Shown: positions 58,983 through 64,000 of the stretch, piece by piece
Position numbering within the stretch: position 1 is the first letter of the stretch
Layout: every line of letters begins with the position of its first letter
DNA from: an uncultured Dorea sp.
GTDB lineage: Bacteria; Bacillota; Clostridia; Lachnospirales; Lachnospiraceae
Length of the DNA: 64,000 nucleotides
NCBI GenBank assembly: GCA_945870325.1
Contig: CAMBRQ010000008.1
Span: 1 to 64,000 of the forward strand
Direction of reading: 5' to 3'
Notes under the pieces: generated by a model
The model's input: the letters and a program-made list of their open reading frames with translations, nothing else
What the model was told of the DNA's origin: nothing
Database searches by the model: none
Made by a program: the position numbers and the translations under genes

Positions 58983-59771
58983 TTAGATATACCCGCCAGG
59001 CATTCCGCCGCCGCCACAACACAGACCGCTGCCGCCGCAGCACAGATTGCACATGAGATTGGCAATACAGAGTTTCATACATAGACCACTGCTGCCGGTA
59101 AATGTCGTCTGGTATGGTCCCTGTTGCTGCTGATACCAACTGCCGCCGCTTTCGAATCGGTTCACTAACATCTGATACTGAAAATTATCGGGTTCAAGGC
59201 GAAGTGCTTCTTTGGCATGCTGTAAGGCAATCACATTGTTGCCCATACCGGAATTCGCCAGGGCGCTATAATAATACCACTGGGCACCTCGGTCTTTGAT
59301 ACCATTTAACAGGTTCAGTGCTTCCTGATAATGCCTGCTGTTAATAAAATTAGCGGCAGCTTTCATATGAAGGTCTTCTTCGCTCTCGGTTGCACCGGAA
59401 TTCGCCTGACGATATTGTCCCGCGAAACCGCGGAAACTTCCGAAATCGCCAAAGTCGCCGAATCCTCCGAATCCACCATATCCTCCGGAGCCATACCCGC
59501 CAGGACCATAACTGCCGGAACCATATCCGTCGGAGCCGCTACTGCCGGAGCCATAACTGCCATACCCGCCGGAAGTTCCATACTCCCGCTCGCGCATGAT
59601 CTGCTGGTATGCCTGCTGTACTTCTTTGAATTTGGCTTCTGCCTGGTCTTTATTAGGATTATTAATATTAGCGTCCGGATGATATCTGCGGCTTAAGTTC
59701 CGGTATGCTTTTTTAATCTCTTCGTCAGAGGCATCGCGTGATATGCCTAAGACGCTATATGGATCTGTCAT
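58983..59771 (-). CDS. J-domain protein with Gly-rich and Cys-rich regions
   Basis: A 262-aa co-chaperone. The J domain (residues 1-65) has the HPD motif in [11 protein letters not shown] 55-residue Gly/Ser/Tyr-rich stretch follows (about 70-120, [13 protein letters not shown] type), then a TPR-like pair (about 130-200: [34 protein letters not shown]). It ends with a Cys-rich segment [16 protein letters not shown]. It should stimulate DnaK on specific clients. It starts inside the stop of the DUF5685 gene (ATGA) and forms an operon with it and a zinc-ribbon protein, a conserved Lachnospiraceae grouping. Confidence 0.85.
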   Translation of the reverse strand: MTDPYSVLGISRDASDEEIKKAYRNLSRRYHPDANINNPNKDQAEAKFKEVQQAYQQIMREREYGTSGGYGSYGSGSSGSDGYGSGSYGPGGYGSGGYGGFGGFGDFGDFGSFRGFAGQYRQANSGATESEEDLHMKAAANFINSRHYQEALNLLNGIKDRGAQWYYYSALANSGMGNNVIALQHAKEALRLEPDNFQYQMLVNRFESGGSWYQQQQGPYQTTFTGSSGLCMKLCIANLMCNLCCGGSGLCCGGGGMPGGYI

Positions 59772-60712
59772 GATTGTTGTTCTCCTGTATCTGAATGATT
59801 ACGGTCAGGATCTGTATTATCCCCGGCATCCGTCTGGTAAGGCTCCTGCTGATTATGCTCAGTCTCCTCTGGCAGGTCGACTGGTGCGTCCAGACGTTTG
59901 GCGGTTACTTCGGTGTAGCGGCACCAGACGCCGGAGTATAGGATATTGCGAAGAATATCTGCATGAAGAAGAATCGGCAGTTTCTCGAATTCCCTGGAGC
60001 ATTCTGCCATCATCAGAGTTAATAACTGCTTGCAATCTTCTGCAAAATGTTCATTGTTCTGGAATCCCTCTTTAAAAGGATTATAATTTCCTGACCGAAT
60101 ATCTTTTTCCACATCTTCGTAAGCATCCATCAGGTAGATGAATTTGCCAAGGAAGAATCCAATCTTGCGAAGAGAAGGCTCCCACTCATCTTGACGCATG
60201 GCAAAAAGTTCAGCCATGATATTTCCGAAAAGTCCTGCCATCAGATCAAGGTTACGTTCATTCTCCTGTTCGAGAATGGACAGATGTTTCAGATTCTTAG
60301 AGACGACAGCGATTTTGTCGGGATAGGTCTTTTGGATGTCTTTCATCTTAGAGTTTAACAATTTGGCACCGAGACGGCTTTTCTTCTTATGCTCGTCCTC
60401 CCAGTCATCTTTGCATTTATAATAAGATAGAATGAGATTGACTGCAGCAGCGTAGTCGGTGAACTTATTGGTTCTGGCAGCATGTTTTTCCAGTGGATGT
60501 GCAATGCAGTTCACTACCTCCAACTTCGTCTCGGGTTCATAGAGCCCGGTAAGAAGCACGATGAGGAAGGTCATATCATAAGAAAGAGTAACCTGACCTC
60601 TAATACCATAGCATTCCTTCAGGCGTTTGCAAAGACCGCAATAGTAAGAATGGTACATGTCGTAATCTTTGAACTTCATCTCTGCTTTGTTAATTGCAAT
60701 ATATCCAAACAT
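59768..60712 (-). CDS. DUF5685 family protein
   Basis: A 314-aa protein of DUF5685. The N-terminal part [19 protein letters not shown] with [16 protein letters not shown] and [16 protein letters not shown] is the conserved family head. The body is all-helical, resembling isoprenoid-synthase-like folds, with [10 protein letters not shown] reminiscent of an Asp-rich metal site. The last 30 residues are Glu/Asp/Gln-rich and disordered. Function is unknown, but the tight coupling to a J-domain gene suggests a chaperone-linked process. Confidence 0.78.
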   Translation of the reverse strand: MFGYIAINKAEMKFKDYDMYHSYYCGLCKRLKECYGIRGQVTLSYDMTFLIVLLTGLYEPETKLEVVNCIAHPLEKHAARTNKFTDYAAAVNLILSYYKCKDDWEDEHKKKSRLGAKLLNSKMKDIQKTYPDKIAVVSKNLKHLSILEQENERNLDLMAGLFGNIMAELFAMRQDEWEPSLRKIGFFLGKFIYLMDAYEDVEKDIRSGNYNPFKEGFQNNEHFAEDCKQLLTLMMAECSREFEKLPILLHADILRNILYSGVWCRYTEVTAKRLDAPVDLPEETEHNQQEPYQTDAGDNTDPDRNHSDTGEQQS

Positions 60713-60724
60713 AGGTGCTCCTCG

Positions 60725-61120
60725 TCAGCTCTTTTTGATAAATGTTGTGTTGCATTTGGGGCAGCGGATCTCAATCTTGCCCTTACCTCTGGGAATACGG
60801 ATTTTCTGCTTGCAAGTAGGGCATTTGTAGATGTGGTGGGTCTTGCGCTGTGCCATCATATTCTTCTGACGATAGAAAAATGTGCGGAGTTTATAGGTCT
60901 TATTCAGATACCATTGGTTTTCAGAAGAACGTTTATAGATGTTCTTTGAAAACATGCGGAAATAAGAATAGATGATCAGGCACCAGGATAAGAGGGACAG
61001 AAGCATACTGTCAGTCCATCCGGCAAGGATCATAGCGGCAAGCCCGGTAATAATTGTGAATTTTCCCAGGGAATCAACCCCGTAGCGTCCATACATGAAT
61101 CGAATCAGTTTCTCTTTCAA
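60725..61120 (-). CDS. Membrane protein with C-terminal zinc ribbon
   Basis: A 131-aa protein with two hydrophobic helices (about residues 20-38 and 42-58). A basic linker is followed by a zinc ribbon CPTCKQKIRIPRGKG...CPKC (Cys at about 103, 106, 121 and 124). It begins at TTG 61120 with AGGAGGTTG nine bases upstream, the only sensible start. It is the first gene of the operon with DUF5685 and the J-domain protein, 12 bases before the next start. Confidence 0.7.
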   Translation of the reverse strand: MKEKLIRFMYGRYGVDSLGKFTIITGLAAMILAGWTDSMLLSLLSWCLIIYSYFRMFSKNIYKRSSENQWYLNKTYKLRTFFYRQKNMMAQRKTHHIYKCPTCKQKIRIPRGKGKIEIRCPKCNTTFIKKS

Positions 61121-61288
61121 ATCAAATCAACCTCCTAAATATATTACCAATCATACGCCGTATGGGTTTAAAGTCAATAAACTGCCAATAAAAAATATAT
61201 AAAGTTTTTAGACTTGCAAACCTATTTTGTGTAAGGGTGTGTTATACTGGTCAGGAAGATAAGAACGAAAGCATATAGGGGAAGATGT

Positions 61289-62629
61289 ATGAACGAGTTG
61301 ACCAGATTGATAAAAGAGGATATGAAACCTGCGCTTGGCGTGACGGAGCCTGGAGCCATTGCGTATGCGGTCGCCAGTGCAAGAAGCCATGTGACGGGAG
61401 AGATAAAGAGGGTACGGGTGCGGATGAATTCCGGTATGTATAAGAATGCTTATACTTGTGGAATCCCGAATTCCTCCAGATTCGGCAATCTGTATGCGGC
61501 AGCGCTTGGCGCGGTGGCTGCGGATGCGGGGAAGGGTTTGGAGTCTCTGGCGAATATTACGCCTGAGGATGACGAGATGGCAGCGAAGATGGTAGAAGAC
61601 GGGAAAGTAGAGGCGCTGGTGGATTGTATCGACTCAAGAATTAGGATCGATGCTACGGTAGAGACGCAGGCGGATACCTGTATGGTGTCTATCAGAGACA
61701 GTCATACCCATATTGTTTCGATTGAGAAGAATGGGGAGCAGATCTATGTGGAAAATCGTTCTGAAGAGGGCGATGTATCCGTAGATGCGTTGGAGTATGG
61801 ACAGGAGGGCGCAGAGGGGAGTGCGATTCCTGCGATACACAGATATTCGCTGAAAGACATACTTGAATATGTGGAGCATGTATCGCTGGAAGAACTTGCA
61901 TTTATAAGGGACGCATTCGCCATGAACATGGAACTGCTTGAAGAAGGACTGGCATCTGATCGGGCAACGATTGCAAAACGCTTGTTTCAAAAGAATGGGG
62001 AGCAGATGTTCTCAAGCCATGTGCTGGATACAGCCCAACTTCTATGCAATGGAGCGATTGAAGCAAGGGTGCTGGGACTTAGCCGTCCGGCGATGAGTAT
62101 TACCGGAAGCGGAGCACATGGGATTATTGCGACGATGCCGCTTTTGGCAGAATATAAGGTGAATTGTGAATCGAAGATGCCGGCGGAAGACATGCAGGAA
62201 GAGGATGTCATGCTTTTAAGGGCAACGGCACTGAGTTATCTGATTACCATGTATATCAAGGAATATTCCGGCAGGTTATCTGCATTCTGCGGATGTGGAA
62301 TTGCGGCGGGAACCGGTATGGCATGTGGTCTTGCGTATATGCGGGGAGCAGATGAAACTATCATCACGATGGTGATTCAGAATATGGCGAGTGGTCTTAC
62401 GGGAATGATCTGTGACGGCGGAAATCATGGATGTGCGATGAAGGGAATTGTTGCGGTAGATGCGGCGTTTCGGGCAGTGGAACTGGCGATGGATGGTATA
62501 TGCATTGAGAGCATCCATGGAATTAACGGAAGGACGCCGGAGGATACCATGAGACATATGGGGATGATTGCATCTCCCGGAATGGTGCAGACGGAGAAGA
62601 CGATTGTAGAGATTATGGAGCAGAAGTAG
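61289..62629 (+). CDS. cyuA: L-cysteine desulfidase family protein (UPF0597)
   Basis: A 446-aa enzyme of the CyuA/UPF0597 family, which breaks L-cysteine to pyruvate, ammonia and sulfide using a [4Fe-4S] cluster. MKPALGVTEPGAIAYAVASA (residues 12-31) is the family head. GSGAHGII binds substrate, and the cluster Cys are expected in FCGCGIAAGTGMACG (about 333-347) and MICDGGNHGCAMK (about 372-384). All are present and the length is normal. A promoter with TATACT lies about 50 bases upstream. It is followed by srtB in the same direction. Confidence 0.9.
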   Translation: MNELTRLIKEDMKPALGVTEPGAIAYAVASARSHVTGEIKRVRVRMNSGMYKNAYTCGIPNSSRFGNLYAAALGAVAADAGKGLESLANITPEDDEMAAKMVEDGKVEALVDCIDSRIRIDATVETQADTCMVSIRDSHTHIVSIEKNGEQIYVENRSEEGDVSVDALEYGQEGAEGSAIPAIHRYSLKDILEYVEHVSLEELAFIRDAFAMNMELLEEGLASDRATIAKRLFQKNGEQMFSSHVLDTAQLLCNGAIEARVLGLSRPAMSITGSGAHGIIATMPLLAEYKVNCESKMPAEDMQEEDVMLLRATALSYLITMYIKEYSGRLSAFCGCGIAAGTGMACGLAYMRGADETIITMVIQNMASGLTGMICDGGNHGCAMKGIVAVDAAFRAVELAMDGICIESIHGINGRTPEDTMRHMGMIASPGMVQTEKTIVEIMEQK

Positions 62630-62684
62630 ACTAAAGAGCAGGGATAAAGAGTAGAAATAGAAGAGGCAGAGAAGGTGGGGCAGA

Positions 62685-63491
62685 ATGGGAGAGAATAAAA
62701 GGAAATATCACAGAGGACGCAGAAGGAAACAAAAAAGCAGTATCATATCGAATATGATACTTGTGATCGCGATTATCGTATTCTGTGTATCGGCGTTTCA
62801 ATTATTTCGAATAATGAAGGGCTATTACGATGGCAGAAGTGAATACGATAAGATCCGGGACTTGGCGATTGAGACGGAAGGTAAAAAGAATGGAGAGGAA
62901 GAGCAGGCGAGATTCCAGGTGAATTTTGACGAACTGCTGAAGATCAATCCTGATACGATAGGCTGGATACGGTTTGATCCTGAGCCGTCTGTTATTAGTT
63001 ACCCGATCGTTCAGGGGAGTAATAACAGTGAGTATTTGAAGAAAACATTTTCGTCAAATGAGAACACTTTGGGAGCCATTTTCCTGAATGTGGATAATAG
63101 CCCGGCTTTTACAGATAAGAATTCGATCATATACGGGCATCGAATGAAGGATGGTTCTATGTTCCGGCATTTGCAGGACTATGAAGATCAGTCATTCTGG
63201 GAGGCGAATCCGTATTTTTATATCTACACGCCTGACGGCAGTGAGATGAAGTATCATATCTATTCGGTAGGCGAAGTAGAAGATACATCAGATACATATC
63301 TTACGGTATTCGGTACAGAAGAAGAGTATCAGGCATTCCTTAATATGACAAAGGAAGTGGCGCTGTACGATACTGGAGTAGAGGTGACAACGAATGATAC
63401 GATTGTTACACTGTCAACCTGTACCAGCGCCAGCGACAATCACCGGTTCGTGGTTCGTGGAGTGAGAGAAGAAGGGGGCGCAGACGAGTAA
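62685..63491 (+). CDS. srtB: Class B sortase
   Basis: A 268-aa membrane-anchored transpeptidase. A basic N-terminus and one helix (about 21-43) precede the sortase fold. Catalytic residues are His in IYGHRMKDG (about 151), Cys in TLSTCTSASD (about 245) and Arg in HRFVVRGV (about 256). Clostridial class B sortases act on NPQTN/SPKTG-like signals. The only wall-anchored protein in this window (GH43) carries an AKTGD type end, so it may use a different sortase. It overlaps the next gene at TAATG. Confidence 0.9.
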   Translation: MGENKRKYHRGRRRKQKSSIISNMILVIAIIVFCVSAFQLFRIMKGYYDGRSEYDKIRDLAIETEGKKNGEEEQARFQVNFDELLKINPDTIGWIRFDPEPSVISYPIVQGSNNSEYLKKTFSSNENTLGAIFLNVDNSPAFTDKNSIIYGHRMKDGSMFRHLQDYEDQSFWEANPYFYIYTPDGSEMKYHIYSVGEVEDTSDTYLTVFGTEEEYQAFLNMTKEVALYDTGVEVTTNDTIVTLSTCTSASDNHRFVVRGVREEGGADE

Positions 63492-63685
63492 TGAAGAGTG
63501 GATATGTTTACGAAGTTGGAGATATCGTGACGATGAAGAAACAGCACCCATGTGGAAGTAAAGAATGGGAGATATTGCGTGTTGGAGCGGATTTTCGTTT
63601 AAAATGCCTGGGGTGCGGGCATCAGATTATGATTGCACGTAGATTGGTGGAAAAAAACACAAAAGATTTGAAGAAAAAGGCTTGA
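63491..63685 (+). CDS. DUF951 family protein
   Basis: A 64-aa protein of DUF951, a conserved small Firmicutes family usually placed near rpsF-ssb-rpsR or ychF. It has VGDIVTMKKQHPCGSKEWEI and LKCLGCGHQIMIARR with Cys at about 21, 39 and 42. The gene overlaps the srtB stop and sits just ahead of rpsF. A nucleic-acid-binding role is presumed from its fold, not shown. Confidence 0.88.
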   Translation: MKSGYVYEVGDIVTMKKQHPCGSKEWEILRVGADFRLKCLGCGHQIMIARRLVEKNTKDLKKKA

Positions 63686-63715
63686 AACAAGCGGTAGATT
63701 ATGGTATCATATTTA

Positions 63716-63816
63716 ACCGTGATACATGAAATCTGTCGGCTGTGACCGGCAGGTAATCCTTGCTCCCACATAAACTGAGCGGGGGCCAAAAGACCAGAAG
63801 GAGGTGCAAAGACGAC
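63716..63816 (+). promoter_or_regulatory. rpsF leader, candidate S6:S18 autoregulatory site
   Basis: The 100-base leader has paired segments (TGTCGGCTGTGACCGGCAG; GCTCCC...GGGGGC) before GGAGGTG. Bacterial rpsF leaders often carry the S6:S18-binding element. I see suitable stems but did not match a covariance model. Confidence 0.4.
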
Positions 63817-64000
63817 ATGAACAAATATGAATTAGCTGTTGTTGTCAGTGCAAAAATCGAAGATGACGAGAGAGCACAGGTTATCGAAAAAGTAAAAGCA
63901 TTAGTTGAACGTTTCGGTGGTCAGATCTCAGACGTCGATGAATGGGGTAAGAGAAGATTAGCTTACGAAATTCAGAAGATGAAAGAAGCATACTACTATT
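63817..64000 (+). CDS. rpsF: 30S ribosomal protein S6, cut off by the window end
   Basis: The first 61 codons of S6: NKYELAVVVSAKIEDDERA, then VERFGGQISDVDEWGKRRLAYEI. The gene begins at ATG 63817 after AGAAGGAGGTG. The C-terminal third lies beyond the window. ssb and rpsR would be expected next. Confidence 0.95.
   Translation, partial: MNKYELAVVVSAKIEDDERAQVIEKVKALVERFGGQISDVDEWGKRRLAYEIQKMKEAYYY

Overview
The window looks like a chromosomal stretch of a gut Lachnospiraceae bacterium (Clostridia; a Dorea, Blautia or Mediterraneibacter-like genome). The reasons are strong AGGAGG ribosome sites, the protein families present (DUF1015, DUF1847, DUF5685, J-domain plus zinc-ribbon proteins, CyuA, class B sortase, an AKTGD-type wall anchor) and short TTGACA/TATAAT promoters. 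The species call is inference from gene content only. The window opens inside a tRNA-Asn and closes inside rpsF.

0-14.4 kb: an MFS permease, a DUF1015 protein, a PadR/DUF1700-like pair and an XRE regulator with two tiny overlapping ORFs. A MATE pump plus cytidylate-kinase-like protein follows, preceded by a tandem duplicated terminator-like leader. Next come a DUF3810 zincin, Fe-S/Cys-rich proteins, an Rpn-family nuclease relative, topB and a second MATE pump. 14.5-17 kb: tRNA-Glu, tRNA-Cys and a gene graveyard (TetR, GltD/NuoF, ferredoxin and nuclease fragments) with a small type I-like toxin. 17-22.4 kb: a LacI regulator and a large wall-anchored GH43 protein. 22.5-31.2 kb: XdhC-like protein, NhaC antiporter, purine nucleoside phosphorylase, an FAD oxidoreductase behind a leader terminator, an MGMT-like protein, a second small toxin, and a LytTR/DUF3021/ABC operon.

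31.2-37.6 kb is a mec/bla-like beta-lactam response locus. BlaI and BlaR1 are divergent from a lipoprotein and a MecA-type penicillin-binding protein, and TTACA-N2-TGTAA operators lie at both ends. An internally scrambled ABC-F gene, a GH3 enzyme with reversed domain order, ABC exporter debris, an XRE regulator and an SdpR/SdpI-type pair follow.

44.4-50.25 kb is the most interesting part. A tyrosine recombinase gene lies between 17-bp perfect (about 29-bp imperfect) inverted repeats, together with a strong promoter that points outward. Immediately outside the right repeat is a cassette of a 54-aa ORF, an 881-aa secreted repeat protein, a 62-aa peptide, an HPr-kinase-like ATPase and a PqqD-like protein. 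An intrinsic terminator closes it. I read this as a phase-variable switch (invertible promoter) controlling a RiPP-like peptide or surface-protein system that lacks the usual cyclase, radical SAM enzyme and exporter.

50.3-64 kb: a two-component system with a twin-FtsX ABC transporter, a PucR regulator between two 81-bp palindromic repeats, a LUD protein, a second identical tRNA-Cys, a small protein resembling the N-terminus of PrdA-type reductases, a flavodoxin, a J-domain/DUF5685/zinc-ribbon operon, cyuA, srtB, a DUF951 protein and the start of rpsF. No CRISPR array, rRNA, transposase or phage structural gene was seen.
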